Shown piece after piece: positions 45,747-58,455 of a DNA stretch of 64,000 nucleotides (positions are counted from its first letter, which is position 1; every line of letters starts with the position of its first letter). Below the pieces are notes generated by a model. That model was not told the DNA's origin. It saw only the letters and a list, made by a program, of their open reading frames with translations, and made no database searches. This DNA is from Paraoerskovia sediminicola (lineage in GTDB: Bacteria > Actinomycetota > Actinomycetes > Actinomycetales > Cellulomonadaceae): assembly GCF_030296575.1 (NCBI RefSeq), contig NZ_AP027729.1, forward strand, positions 1,860,001 through 1,924,000, in the 5' to 3' direction. Position numbers and translations under genes: made by a program.

Positions 45747-46834
45747 ATGGCAGACCACGACCACGACCACGACCACGTCAGCGCTCCGCTCCCCGTCGCC
45801 GAGCTGCACCTGCACCTCGACGGCACCCTCGAACCGGACTTCATCATGGAGACCGCCGCCCGTAACGGCGTCGACCTCCCGTGGAAGGACCTCGCCGACC
45901 TCGAGAGCCGGTACGCCTTCACGGACCTGCAGTCGTTCCTCGACCTCCTCTACGTCAACCTCACGGTTCTGCGCACCCGCGAGGACTTCGCCGAGATGAC
46001 CCGGCGGTACCTCGTCCGCGCCGCCGCGGCCGGCGTTCGCCACGCCGAGGTGTCGTGCGACGTCCAGGCGCACGTGCGACGCGGCATCCCTGCAGAGACC
46101 GTGGTCGGCGGGATCCGCGACGTGCTGGACCGCAGCGTGCAGGAGCACGGTGTCAGCACCCGGCTGATCGTCTCGTTCTGGCGTGACGCGCCTGTGGACG
46201 AGGCGCTCGGGCTGCTGCGCGAGCTGCTGGAGACGGGCGCCCGGTTCGACGGGATCGGTCTCGACTCCGCCGAGGTCGGCTACCCGCCGGCGCTCTTCAG
46301 TGAGGTCTTCGACCTGGCTCGTGCGCACGGGCTGCACGTCGTCGCGCACGCGGGGAGGAGGGCCCTCCCGACTACGTCAGCGAGGCTCTGGACGTGCTGC
46401 GGGTCGAGCGCATCGACCACGGGATCCGCTGTCTGGAGGACGACGCCCTGGTCGAGCGGCTCGTCGCGGACCGGGTGCCGCTCACCGTGTGCCCGCTGTC
46501 CAACGTCCGCCTGCGCGCGGTCGACACCCTGGCGGACCACCCGATCATGACCATGCTCGAGCGCGGCCTCGTGGTCAGCATCAACTCCGACGACCCGCCC
46601 TACTTCGGCGGTCATGTGGACGCGAACGTCGCCGCGGTGCAGGACACGTTCGGTGTGGACGACGCGACGTTGGCCCGCTTCGCACGACACTCGTTCGAGT
46701 CCGCGTTCCTCGGCGACGACGAACGCGAGCGCTACCTCGCCGAGGTGGACGACTGGCTGGCCGACCGGTTTCGAGTTGGCGGCGGTGCTGGGGTAATCTC
46801 GGGGCAGACCCCTCGTGCGGCGTCATCTCGCTGA
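45747..46834 (+). CDS. adenosine/adenine deaminase family protein, frameshifted
   Basis: About 362 residues. ELHLHLDGTLEPDFI supplies the zinc His-x-His, HAGEEGPPDYVSE is restored by one base at gggg 46352-46355, RIDHGIRCLEDD and VSINSDDPPYFGGHVDANV are the C-terminal metal and substrate motifs. SDDPxYFGG is usual in adenine deaminases of this family. The N-terminus is an unusual His/Asp repeat. TAGCGT at 45735-45740, 6 bases before the ATG, suggests leaderless transcription. As read, the end runs 29 bases into the SRP RNA gene. A TAA at 46794-46796 would end it as ELAAVLG if one base of the ttt run at 46769-46771 were surplus. Confidence 0.82.
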
Positions 46835-46895
46835 ACTCCCCCAGGGCCGGAAGGCAGCAAGGGCAGGTGAGCTCTGGCGGGTGTGCGGGGGTCCT
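46806..46895 (+). ncRNA. ffs: signal recognition particle RNA, small bacterial (4.5S) type
   Basis: The universally conserved apical domain GGGCCGGAAGGCAGCAAGGG lies at 46844-46863, with the GGAA tetraloop and the asymmetric loop bound by Ffh. The flanking strands GACCCC (46807) and GGGGTC (46888) close the stem. Ends are approximate by a few bases. Confidence 0.92.
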
Positions 46896-47000
46896 TTCGT
46901 GTCTGCGGCTCCCGCACGGCAGTGCGGCAGCACGGCTCAGGCGCCCCCGCCGCTCCCGGGTTGCCGGGACGCCCGGCAGGTCCAGTGCCGCTGAGACCTG

Positions 47001-47180
47001 TCAGCGCGGCTGACCGGCCGGCTCGTCCCGGACCCGCGACACCCGGACCCCGGGCAGCGGGTGCACCGACCACTCCCCGCGCGTGTAGATCGCGAGGGCG
47101 GGACCGATCGCGGCGATCACGTTCGCTGCGACGTAGCCGACTCCCACGCCGAGCCAGAACCTCTTGGTCGAGGTCTTCAT
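47001..47180 (-). CDS. 59-residue single-pass membrane protein
   Basis: ATG 47180 is preceded by a perfect AGGAGG five bases upstream. The protein starts MKTSTKRFWLGVGVGYVAAN, has one membrane helix (about 8-31, ending in IGPALAIY) and a 25-residue basic tail containing HPLPGVRVSRVRDEP. Strong initiation signal and clean hydrophobic profile make it a believable gene. No family is recognised. Confidence 0.65.
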   Translation of the reverse strand: MKTSTKRFWLGVGVGYVAANVIAAIGPALAIYTRGEWSVHPLPGVRVSRVRDEPAGQPR

Positions 47181-47702
47181 GGGGTCCTCCTAGGGTGCCG
47201 GGTGGCGCTGAGATGGTGCGGACGTCGTCCGACACCATTCTCGTCGCTCGGGACGGGATGGGGCGCGCGAGGGTGCAATCACCCTCGAAGGCGCGCCGAA
47301 TATCTGGAGAAAACGCCCATCCTGCTTCGGCGTCTACGATACGGACGGAAAATCGACCACATCGTGGGATTTCTCCGCTGCTGGTTATCCTTCCGCGCGA
47401 ACCGTGGGTGACGATGATCCGCATGACCCCCTCCACGGCGACGCCCGCCGCCCGCCTGCCCCGGACCTGCATGGTCCGCGGTTGTCAGGCCATGCGGCGA
47501 ATGCCGTCGGGGCGACTGTGCGCCGAGCGCTGAGGCCAGCGCCGCACACCCCCTGAACCCCGGCCGAGCCAGGCCGCGCGCACGTCGGCTCCTCGAGAGC
47601 CACCACCCCCGACACACCGATGTCTCGGACCGCCCTGGGCGATCCGAGGCGTCAGCACGCCCGCACCCGGTCCCCAGGACCGTCGCCACGGAAGGCACTC
47701 CC
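47181..47702. other. 522-base leader region of the methionine transporter
   Basis: The first half is richer in A/T than its surroundings. A 41-codon frame GTG 47407 to TGA 47533 has five internal Met codons (MIRMTPS, TCMVRGCQAMRRMP) and a Cys-x4-Cys pattern. Downstream, GGCTC (47587-47591) can pair either with GAGCC 47566-47570 or with GAGCC 47597-47601, and CTCGGA/TCCGAG (47624-47648) forms a third stem. No SAM-I or SAM-IV riboswitch core was recognised. Confidence 0.35.
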
Positions 47703-48617
47703 ATGAACTTCTCCACGCTCCGTACCCGCCGCACCACCGTCGTCGTCGCCCTCGCCGCAGCCACCGCGCTGACGCTCACCGCCTGCGCCGGGTCGGACGC
47801 CGCGGCCGGCTCCTCCGAGGGCACGCCCGACGACCCGATCCGGATCGGTGTCGTCAACACCGCGGACCAGTACTGGACGGACTTCACCGAGGCTGCGGAC
47901 GACGAGGACATCTCCGTCGAGCTCGTGAACTTCTCGGACTACCAGCTGCCCAACCAGGGCCTGTCGGACGGCGACCTCGACCTCAACCAGTTCCAGCACC
48001 TGCAGTTCCTCGCCGGGTACAACGTCGCCTCGGGCTCCGACCTCGCCCCCATCGGCGCGACCGCGGTCTACCCGCTCGCGCTCTACTCGACGGCCCACGA
48101 CTCGGTCGAGGACGTCCCGGACGGCGGCGAGGTCGCGATCCCGAACGACGAGACCAACCAGGCCCGCGCACTCCTCGTGCTCCAGGAGGCGGGACTCCTG
48201 ACCCTGAAGGACGGCGGCTCCTCCGTCTCGACCCCTGCCGACGTGATCGCCGACAAGTCGAAGGTCACCGTGACCCCGGTGGACGCCGCGCAGACGGCCC
48301 TCGCCCTCGCGGACGTCGACGCGTCGATCATCAACAACGACTTCGTCGGCAAGGCCGGTCTCACCGAGGACGACGCGATCTTCTCGGACGACCCGGACTC
48401 CGACGCCGCGAAGCCGTACATCAACGTGTGGGTCGCGCGCGCCGAGGACAAGGACGACCCGGCGTACCAGAAGCTGATCGACATCTTCCACACGGAGAAG
48501 ATCGAGCAGGGTGTCCTCGACGCGTCGGGCGGCACCGGCGTCATCAAGGACAACTCGGCCGACGAGCTCCAGGAGGTCCTCGACGGGATCGAGACGGACC
48601 TCGAGGGCGCGAAGTAG
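47703..48617 (+). CDS. metQ: methionine ABC transporter substrate-binding lipoprotein
   Basis: 304 residues of the NlpA family. Signal peptide with lipobox LTAC, C28. IRIGVVNTADQYWTDFTEAA, NQFQHLQFLAGYN and ALALADVDASIINNDFV are characteristic of MetQ methionine-binding proteins. GGAAGG-type ribosome binding site precedes ATG 47703. It is followed by metN and metI, forming a complete D/L-methionine importer. Confidence 0.92.
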   Translation: MNFSTLRTRRTTVVVALAAATALTLTACAGSDAAAGSSEGTPDDPIRIGVVNTADQYWTDFTEAADDEDISVELVNFSDYQLPNQGLSDGDLDLNQFQHLQFLAGYNVASGSDLAPIGATAVYPLALYSTAHDSVEDVPDGGEVAIPNDETNQARALLVLQEAGLLTLKDGGSSVSTPADVIADKSKVTVTPVDAAQTALALADVDASIINNDFVGKAGLTEDDAIFSDDPDSDAAKPYINVWVARAEDKDDPAYQKLIDIFHTEKIEQGVLDASGGTGVIKDNSADELQEVLDGIETDLEGAK

Positions 48618-48643
48618 TCAGCGGTAGACCGGACGACAGGGGT

Positions 48644-49888
48644 ATGCCCGCGATGACGAGCACGACGGACAGGACCGACCCGACCGCCGGCCCGGGGGTG
48701 AGCGCCGGGGAGCCGATCATCCGGTTCGGCGACGCCACCAAGGTGTTCCGGTCGGGTGGCGAGGTCCGCGCGGTCGACGGCGTCACCCTCGACATCCTCG
48801 CGGGCGAGATCTTCGGCGTCATCGGCTACTCGGGGGCGGGCAAGAGCACGCTCGTGCGCCTGATCAACGCCCTCGAGATCGCCACGAGCGGGACGGTCGA
48901 GGTCGACGGCACGGTCCTGACGGGGCTCGGCGAGAGCCGGCTGCGCCCCGTCCGGTCCCGCATCGGCATGATCTTCCAGCAGTTCAACCTCATGAGCTCG
49001 CGGACGGTCGCGTCGAACGTCGCCTACCCGCTGCGGGTCGCCGGGTGGCCTCGCGAGAAGCGCGCTGCCCGCGTGGCGGAGCTGCTCGAGTTCGTCGGGA
49101 TCTCCGACAAGGCGCGCGCGTACCCCGCGCGCCTGTCGGGCGGTCAGAAGCAGCGCGTCGGGATCGCCCGGGCCCTCGCCGCGAACCCGCGGATCCTGCT
49201 CGCCGACGAGTCGACGAGCGCGCTCGACCCCGAGACCACGCAGGAGGTCCTCGCGCTGCTGCGCCGGGTCAACCGCGAGCTCGGCATCACGGTCGTGATC
49301 ATCACGCACGAGATGGACGTCGTCCGCACCACCTGCGACCGGGTCGCGGTCATGGAGCACGGCAAGGTCGTCGAGGTCGGCGACGTCTACCGCGTGTTCG
49401 CGGAGCCCGGGCACGACGTGACCCGACGGTTCGTCGCCACCGCGCTGCGCGACCGGCCGTCGTCGGACGTCGTCGCGCGCCTCCGCGCGCGGCACGCCGG
49501 CCGCATCGTGACGGTCGGGGTGGACGAGGCGGCCGGGTCGAGCGCCCGGCTCACCCGGACGCTCCGGGCCCACGGCGTCGACGGCACCGTCGTCTACGGC
49601 GGCATCACCGAGGTCGCCGAGCGCCCCTACGGGTCGCTCACCTTCGAGCTCGTCGGGGACGAGGCGGCCGTCGAGGCCGCCGTGGACGAGTTCCGGTCGT
49701 ACACCGACCTGGTCGACCTCGGGACCGCGGCCGCGCCGCGCGAGGTCCCGTCCGTCGTCCGACCTCGGGACGACCAGGCGCCGGACGGCGACGCGCACCC
49801 CGGCGGGACGGGGGAGGGCTCCGTGGGGCGTCCGGACAGACGGGGCCCTGACAGCGGGCCGCTCGGCGGGACGGGGACGAACCGATGA
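48644..49888 (+). CDS. metN: methionine ABC transporter ATP-binding protein
   Basis: 414 residues: Walker A GYSGAGKST, Q-loop FQQFNLM, signature LSGGQKQRVGIARAL, Walker B ILLADEST and switch HEMDVV. After the ATPase a NIL-type regulatory domain (YGSLTFELVGDEAAVEAAVDE) senses methionine in MetN proteins. A Gly/Asp/Pro-rich tail of about 50 residues is added. Start ATG 48644, or 48653 (MTSTTDR) where spacing from AGGGG is better. The stop overlaps metI (ATGA). Confidence 0.93.
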   Translation: MPAMTSTTDRTDPTAGPGVSAGEPIIRFGDATKVFRSGGEVRAVDGVTLDILAGEIFGVIGYSGAGKSTLVRLINALEIATSGTVEVDGTVLTGLGESRLRPVRSRIGMIFQQFNLMSSRTVASNVAYPLRVAGWPREKRAARVAELLEFVGISDKARAYPARLSGGQKQRVGIARALAANPRILLADESTSALDPETTQEVLALLRRVNRELGITVVIITHEMDVVRTTCDRVAVMEHGKVVEVGDVYRVFAEPGHDVTRRFVATALRDRPSSDVVARLRARHAGRIVTVGVDEAAGSSARLTRTLRAHGVDGTVVYGGITEVAERPYGSLTFELVGDEAAVEAAVDEFRSYTDLVDLGTAAAPREVPSVVRPRDDQAPDGDAHPGGTGEGSVGRPDRRGPDSGPLGGTGTNR

Positions 49889-50541
49889 GCTGGGACCAGA
49901 TGGCGCCGCTGCTGGCCGACGCGTTCGGCCAGACCATGTACATGGTGCTCTCGGCGATGGTCGTGGGCGGGGTGTTCGGGCTGATCATGGGCATCGGCCT
50001 GTACGTGTCGCGTGCCGGGAACCTCATGGCGAGCCGCACGACGTTCGCGATCATCAACGTCGCGGTCAACATCGTCCGGCCCATCCCGTTCATCATCTTC
50101 ATCACGGCGATCGCCCCGCTGACCGACCTCGTGGTGGGCCGCCGCATCGGGATCGGCGCGGTGACGTTCGCGATGTGCGTCATGACGTCGTTCGTGTTCG
50201 CCCGGATCGTCGAGCAGAACCTCGTGACGATCGACCCCGGCGTGATCGAGGCGGCGAGGGCGATGGGTGCGTCGCCCTGGCGGATCATCCGCACCGTGCT
50301 GATCCCCGAGGCGCTGACCCCACTGATCCTCGGGTACACGTTCCTGTTCATCGGCGTCCTCGACATGTCCGCGATGGCCGGTTACCTCGGCGGTGGCGGG
50401 CTCGGCGACTTCGCGATCGTGTACGGCTACCAGCAGTACGACTGGCGCGTGACCTACGGCGTCGTGCTGATCATCATCGTCATCGCCCAGCTCGTGCAGC
50501 TGCTCGGGAACACCCTCGCGCGACGCATGCAGCGCCGGTGA
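49885..50541 (+). CDS. metI: methionine ABC transporter permease
   Basis: 218 residues with five membrane helices and the permease EAA loop VIEAARAMGASPWRIIR near residue 130, followed by LIPEALTP. FIGVLDMSAMAGYLGGGGLGD is typical of MetI. Coupled to metN by ATGA overlap. Confidence 0.93.
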   Translation: MSWDQMAPLLADAFGQTMYMVLSAMVVGGVFGLIMGIGLYVSRAGNLMASRTTFAIINVAVNIVRPIPFIIFITAIAPLTDLVVGRRIGIGAVTFAMCVMTSFVFARIVEQNLVTIDPGVIEAARAMGASPWRIIRTVLIPEALTPLILGYTFLFIGVLDMSAMAGYLGGGGLGDFAIVYGYQQYDWRVTYGVVLIIIVIAQLVQLLGNTLARRMQRR

Positions 50542-50585
50542 GCCGCCGGTCGGTGCCTGTCGGTCGGCGCGTCTAGGGTGACGGG

Positions 50586-53446
50586 GTGAGCACCGCCCTG
50601 TACCGCCGCTACCGGCCCGACGACTTCTCCGAGGTGATCGGGCAGCAGCACGTCACCGGGCCGCTGATGCAGGCGCTGAAGTCCGAGCGCATCACGCACG
50701 CCTACCTGTTCTCCGGGCCGCGCGGGTGCGGCAAGACGACCTCCGCGCGGATCCTCGCCCGGTGCCTCAACTGCGCCCAGGGCCCGACGCCCACGCCCTG
50801 CGGCGAGTGCGACTCGTGCGTCGAGCTGGCCCGCGGAGGGTCCGGGAGCCTCGACGTCGTCGAGATCGACGCGGCGTCCCACGGTGGCGTGGACGACGCC
50901 CGCGACCTGCGCGAGCGGGCCACCTTCGCTCCGACGCGCGACCGCTACAAGATCTTCATCCTCGACGAGGCGCACATGGTGACGCCGTCGGGGTTCAACG
51001 CGCTGCTCAAGATCGTCGAGGAGCCGCCGCCCCACATCAAGTTCATCTTCGCGACGACCGAGCCCGACAAGGTCATCGGGACGATCCGCTCGCGCACCCA
51101 CCACTACCCGTTCCGGCTCGTGCCCCCGGACGTGCTGGGGCCGTACCTCGACGAGCTCTGCGCCGCCGAGGGCGTGGCCATCGGGTCCGGCGTCGTGCCG
51201 CTCGTCGTGCGGGCCGGCGGCGGGTCGGTGCGCGACTCCCTGTCCGTGATGGACCAGCTCATCGCGGGCGCCGAAGACGGCACCGTCGACTACGACCGCG
51301 CGACCGCGCTGCTCGGCTTCACCCACGCGGCGCTGCTCGACGAGGTCGTCGACGCGGTCGCGGCCGGGGACGGCGGGGCGATGTTCCGGGTCGTCGACCG
51401 CATCGTGTCGACCGGGCACGAGCCGCGACGGTTCGTCGAGGACCTGCTCGAACGCCTGCGCGACCTCGTCGTCATCGCGGTCTCGGGCGACTCGGCCGAC
51501 GCGGTGTTCCGCGACCTGCCGACCGACCAGCTCGACCGCATGCGGACCCAGGCGCAAGGGCTCGGCGTGGCCGAGCTCTCCCGCGCCGCCGACCTCGTCA
51601 ACGCTGCGCTCACCGAGATGGTCGGGGCCACGTCCCCGCGCCTGCACCTCGAGCTGATGTGCGCGCGGCTGCTCGTGCCCGGCGGGGCCGCCGGGGGCGG
51701 TCTCGTCGCCCGGGTCGAACGGCTCGAACGCGGCGGCGCGGCGCCTGCAGATCGGGGCGTGACGGCTGGTGCCGAGTCCGCGGGCCGCGCGGGGGCCGGT
51801 GCGGGTCCTGCGGGCGTAGGCGCCGGGCGTGCCGAGGGTCAGGACGTCGGGAGCGGTGCGGGTGATCGGCCGCGAGTGCGCGTCGCCGACGTCCCGGAGG
51901 CCCGGGACCACAGACGTCGAGACCCCGCCGCGGCGGCGCGCGGTGCCGACGCGGTGCGTGCGGCGCTCGGACGCAAGGAGCGCGCGCCTGCGGCGGAGGC
52001 GGAGCCCGTTCCGGAGCGTGCGGCTGCGTCTGCGCCTGCGTCTGCCCCTGTTCCCGAGCCTGTCCCGGCCGTGCGCGAGCCCGGCCCGGCCGAGCGCGAG
52101 CCCGGCCCGGCCGAGCGCGAGCCCGCGCCCGAGCCTCAGACGATGGCCCCCGAGCCGGAGCGTCAGGCAGCGACTCCCGAGCCGGAGCTCGACAACACGG
52201 CGGCGAGTGCCGAGGCTGAGCCTCAGGCAGTGAACCCCGATCCTGAGGCGGAGGACCGGGAGATCGCGACCGAGAGCGCGGTGCCGGGGCCTGAGCCGCA
52301 GACCGAGGCTGCCGAGCCGGACCCGGAGCCAGCGCCGGGGCCTGAGCCGCAGACCCAGGCTGCCGAGCCGGACCCGGAGCCAGCGCCGGGGCCTGAGCCG
52401 CAGCCCGAGACCGAGCCCGAGGCGCCTGAACCGGATGAGCCCTCAGAACCGTCGGCACCGCACCAGGCCGCGCAGATCGTCGCGGACGACCTCAAGGCCG
52501 CCCTCCGGTCGGGCTGGAACCGCTTCGGGCAGGGCGTCAGCGGGCGCGCGCCCGAGGTCGCGGCGCTGCTCGGTGGTCTGAGCTACGAGTTCGGCGACAA
52601 CCGTCTCGTCCTGGTCTTCGGTGACCACGGCCGGCTGCGGTCGTTCACCGAGCTGGACGGTGCTGCCGTCGTGGCCGCCAGCGCGTCGGAGGTCGTCGGC
52701 GCGCCCGTCGAGGTCGAGGCGCGACCGGACGGCGACCTGCCGGTCACGGACGGCCGACAGGGTTCGGGGGCGGGCCGTCGTCCGAGGCCAGCGGTGCAGC
52801 CGGCGGTGCGTCCGGCAGCGCGGCCGGCGGTGCGTCCGGCGCTGCGTCCGGCAGCGCGGCCGGCGGCGCCGATGCGCGCGGCGGCGCGCAGTCCACGACC
52901 GCGGGCCGCTCGGGGCCCGGCGCCTCGGGCGCGAACGGCCCGGGATCTGGTCCCTCAGCGGGTCCGTCAGCCGCACCGGCCGACGAGGACGCGGCGGACG
53001 CGGCGTGGCTCGCAGGAGCCACGTCGATCGAGCCTCCGTTCGAGGACGACGGCTCGGCCGAAGCGTCCGGCCCCGCCACACCTTCAGGGGACGACGCACC
53101 CGTGCGGCTCGGCCGCGAGCCGGGCGCAGCCCCCGATGCGTCGGTCGACGGCGCAAACGCGCAGGATGTGCCGCCCACCGACCCGACCTCGGTGCCGCCC
53201 ACCGTGCCGGCCGGCCCGGCACGGCAGTCCGCGGCGGCGGCGGCCATCGCCCACGCCCGTCGCAACGCCGGCTCCGCCAGGGCGAACCCGACGCCACCGG
53301 CGCGCAGGCCCGCGATGGACGTGGTGCCCGACGACGTCTCCGACGACGACCCCGACCTGGCCTCGACGGGCCTGGTGGGCGTCCCGTTGGTCGTGCAGAT
53401 GCTCGGTGGAACGGTGATCGAGGAGATCGACGAGTCCCAGGGGTGA
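50586..53446 (+). CDS. dnaX: DNA polymerase III gamma/tau subunit, frameshifted
   Basis: About 953 residues. The AAA+ clamp-loader core is intact: RRYRPDDFSEVIGQ, Walker A SGPRGCGKTTSARI, a zinc module CLNC...PCGECDSC, Walker B ILDEAHM and the SRC arginine-finger region. Domain III follows to about residue 400. A long Pro/Glu/Ala linker with 51-base repeats leads to a domain around residue 650 (LRSGWNRFGQG) and a Gly/Ser/Ala-rich, acidic tail. The frame changes at ggggg 52766-52770; one extra G opens the tail to 53446. The tail may bind polymerase alpha and DnaB as in tau. TAGGGT at 50572-50577 suggests leaderless GTG initiation. Confidence 0.9.
52287..52403 (+). repeat. 51-base tandem repeat inside dnaX
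   Basis: Two complete 51-base units start at 52287 and 52338, with a partial third from 52389. Each encodes GPEPQTxAAEPDPEPAP. It is a low-complexity linker repeat, in frame. Confidence 0.85.
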
Positions 53447-53539
53447 CCGGCGAGCGCGACCGTCGCAGGTGGCCGTGGTCGCCCGTGCCGGTCCGCGGTG
53501 TCGGTCCGCGGTGTCGGCACCGGGCCGTAGGCTGACGGG

Positions 53540-54139
53540 GTGTACGAAGGCGCTGTCCAGGACCTGATCGACGAGCTCGGCCGTCTCCCCGGCGTCGGGC
53601 CCAAGAGCGCGCAACGGATCGCGTTCCATCTGCTCGCGGCCGACACCTCCGACGTCCGCCGGCTCGCCGACGCGCTCACCGAGGTCAAGGCTCGTGTCCG
53701 CTTCTGCGACGTGTGCGGCAACGTCGCGGAGTCCGAGCTCTGTCGGGTCTGCGCCGACCCGCGCCGGTCGGCGACGGTGATCTGCGTGGTCGAGGAGGCC
53801 AAGGACGTCGTCGCGATCGAGCGCACCCGCGAGTTCCGGGGCAAGTACCACGTGCTCGGCGGCGCGATCAACCCGATCGAGAACGTCGGCCCGGACGACC
53901 TGCGCATCGGGTCCCTCATGACCCGCCTCGCCGACGGCACGGTCGAGGAGATCATCATCGCGACGGACCCGAACGTCGAGGGCGAGGCGACCGCGACCTA
54001 TCTGTCGCGGCTGCTCGTGCCGATGGGCGTCCGGGTGACTCGACTCGCGTCCGGCCTGCCGGTCGGGGGAGACTTGGAGTACGCGGACGAGGTCACTCTC
54101 GGCCGAGCGTTCGAGGGCAGGAGGGTCGTCGGTGGCTGA
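53540..54139 (+). CDS. recR: recombination mediator protein RecR
   Basis: 199 residues, standard length. Helix-hairpin-helix [20 protein letters not shown], a zinc finger [17 protein letters not shown], and a Toprim domain [15 protein letters not shown] / [17 protein letters not shown] / [14 protein letters not shown]. It loads RecA through RecF/RecO at gaps. GTG 53540; TAGGCT at 53526-53531 lies 8 bases before. Downstream of dnaX as in most actinobacteria, and overlapping the DUF5063 gene by eight bases. Confidence 0.96.
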   Translation: MYEGAVQDLIDELGRLPGVGPKSAQRIAFHLLAADTSDVRRLADALTEVKARVRFCDVCGNVAESELCRVCADPRRSATVICVVEEAKDVVAIERTREFRGKYHVLGGAINPIENVGPDDLRIGSLMTRLADGTVEEIIIATDPNVEGEATATYLSRLLVPMGVRVTRLASGLPVGGDLEYADEVTLGRAFEGRRVVGG

Positions 54140-54725
54140 CACCAGCACGAGCGCCCCGGCGCCCGAGGGCTCCGGCTCGGACCTCCAGGACGTCGCCGAG
54201 TCGGTCTCCGCCCAGGCTCGCGCGTTCCTCGGGACGACGACCGAGGTCGCGTCCGGGGCAGCCCCCGACGCGGTGATCCCGCTGCTCCTCCTCGCGACCT
54301 CCGACATCCTGGCCGCCGGCGCGCGTCTCGGTGCGATGGTCGACGTCGTGCCGCCCGAGCGCTTCGAGCCGGACGACGGCGACGAGGCCGATCTCGACCC
54401 GCTGCGCGAGGCTCTGGCCCACCTGCTCGACGGTCTGGACGAGTACGCCGAGATCGTCGACCCGGTGCTGGGTGCCGAGGTCGGCGAAGCCACCGTCTCT
54501 GCCGACATCGCGTGCGTCGCCGAGGCGCTCGCCAAGGGCCTCCAGCACTACGACGCAGGGCAGCGGCTCGAAGCCCTGTGGTGGTGGCAGTTCTCCTACC
54601 TCTCGATCTGGGGCGAGCGTGCCGCGAGTGCTCTCCGGGTGCTCCAGCTCCTGCTCGGTCACCTGCGTCTGGACGTCGAGGACGACGTCGCCGCCGAGGC
54701 GGAGTACGACGCGCTCCAGGCCTGA
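54132..54725 (+). CDS. DUF5063 protein
   Basis: 197 residues, acidic and all-helical. [32 protein letters not shown] and the Trp-rich [19 protein letters not shown] match the actinobacterial DUF5063 family, which almost always follows recR. Its role is unknown; genomic coupling suggests a link to recombination or replication. GTG 54132 lies inside recR. Confidence 0.82.
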   Translation: MADTSTSAPAPEGSGSDLQDVAESVSAQARAFLGTTTEVASGAAPDAVIPLLLLATSDILAAGARLGAMVDVVPPERFEPDDGDEADLDPLREALAHLLDGLDEYAEIVDPVLGAEVGEATVSADIACVAEALAKGLQHYDAGQRLEALWWWQFSYLSIWGERAASALRVLQLLLGHLRLDVEDDVAAEAEYDALQA

Positions 54726-54830
54726 CGCCTGACTGCTCGCACCCGACAGCGTGCACCTGACGACTCGCATCTGACAGCTCTGTCGCCGACAGCACGCCCG
54801 TCGCCCGCGCCGAGGTGATAGGCATGCATC

Positions 54831-55667
54831 GTGCTGCCTCTGCCGACCGACGCCCTGGCTGCGGCAGCGACCCTGCCTGGGACCGGCGGACTCGAGCTCG
54901 ACGCGTGGACGATCCTGCTGCTCGTCCTCGCCGGCTTCGCGGCCGGCTGGATCGACGCGGTCGTCGGGGGCGGCGGTCTCGTGCAGCTCCCGGCTCTTCT
55001 CCTGGTCCCGGGGATCAGCCCGGTCCAGGCGCTCGCCACGAACAAGCTCGCGGGGATCATGGGGACGTCGGTCTCGGCGGCGACCTACTACCGGCGCGTC
55101 CACCCCGACATGCGCACGGCCGGGCCGATGGCCGCTGCTGCGCTCGTGGGGGCGACCGGTGGAGCGGCGCTCGCCTCGCGGATCCCGGCGGCGTGGTTCA
55201 CCCCGATCATCCTCGTCGTGCTGATCGGGGTCGCCGTCTACACGGTCGCCCGCCCGACCCTGGGCGCGACGAGCAACCTCCGCTGGGAGGGCAACGGCCA
55301 CCGCTGGGTCGCCGCAGGTATCGGTCTGGTCGTCGGCGCGTACGACGGGCTCCTCGGCCCAGGCACCGGGACGTTCCTCGTCATCTCGCTGGTGAGCGTC
55401 CTCGGGTACGCGTTCCTGCCAGCGTCGGCCCTCGCGAAGATCGTCAACTTCGCGACGAACCTGGGGGCGCTGCTCTTCTTCGTCCCCTACGGGGCGGTGC
55501 TCTGGGGGTTGGGGCTCGTGGTCGGCGTCGCGAACCTGTGCGGTGGCTACCTCGGTGCCCGCATGGCGGTGGCCAAGGGCAGCGGGTTCGTGCGCGTCGT
55601 GTTCGTCGTCGTGGTGGGTGCGCTGATCCTCAAGCTGGGGTCGGACGTCGTCGCTGACCTGGTCTGA
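54831..55667 (+). CDS. TSUP (TauE/SafE) family membrane permease
   Basis: 278 residues with about eight helices. [23 protein letters not shown] and [20 protein letters not shown] in the first half, and [20 protein letters not shown] with [16 protein letters not shown] in the second, are the duplicated TSUP motifs. The family exports sulfite or organosulfonates; the anion here is unknown. Confidence 0.87.
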   Translation: MLPLPTDALAAAATLPGTGGLELDAWTILLLVLAGFAAGWIDAVVGGGGLVQLPALLLVPGISPVQALATNKLAGIMGTSVSAATYYRRVHPDMRTAGPMAAAALVGATGGAALASRIPAAWFTPIILVVLIGVAVYTVARPTLGATSNLRWEGNGHRWVAAGIGLVVGAYDGLLGPGTGTFLVISLVSVLGYAFLPASALAKIVNFATNLGALLFFVPYGAVLWGLGLVVGVANLCGGYLGARMAVAKGSGFVRVVFVVVVGALILKLGSDVVADLV

Positions 55668-55804
55668 CCCGCTCGCCGTCGGGCACGTCCCGGGATCCGG
55701 ACGTGGGGGTGTCCGACGCGTGGGTCGTGGCTACCATCGAGCGACACATCAGCTACCGGCGGGCCGTTGAGATAGACGGAGGCCGGCGACGTACGGAGTG
55801 TGCA

Positions 55805-58266
<2,462 letters not shown>

Positions 58267-58317
58267 TGAGTGCGTGTAGCGGCCCGACGGGCGGTCGCAC
58301 GGCACGGCGTGAACGAG

Positions 58318-58350
58318 AGGACCCGGTCGGGCGTTGCCCGGCCGGGTCCT
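58318..58350 (+). terminator. terminator of the lysC-asd operon
   Basis: AGGACCCGG pairs with CCGGGTCCT, with inner CGGGC/GCCCG around GTT, 68 bases after the asd stop. Confidence 0.75.
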
Positions 58351-58413
58351 GTCGTCTCCGCGCCGAGATCGCTCTCCTCGTGAAGGACAGGCTTGCGCCG
58401 GGTCGCGTTCTAT

Positions 58414-58437
58414 GGTTCATTAGTCAAGTAATGAACC
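58414..58437. promoter_or_regulatory. GntR/YtrA-type operator
   Basis: GGTTCATTA (58414-58422) and TAATGAACC (58429-58437) are perfect nine-base arms with a six-base spacer, ending 18 bases before the GntR gene. The AT-rich symmetric form is typical of YtrA-subfamily operators. Confidence 0.75.
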
Positions 58438-58455
58438 ACTGAACCGGGAGGCGTG

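Noticed and set aside
47181-47702. SAM riboswitch upstream of metQ
   Set aside because: No SAM-I or SAM-IV conserved core could be seen by eye; a covariance search would decide.
52766-52770. Programmed -1 frameshift in dnaX making gamma and tau
   Set aside because: The break is at a G run without the A AAA AAG slip sequence, lies in the C-terminal linker far beyond the usual gamma end, and the same lesion type occurs in 20 unrelated genes.
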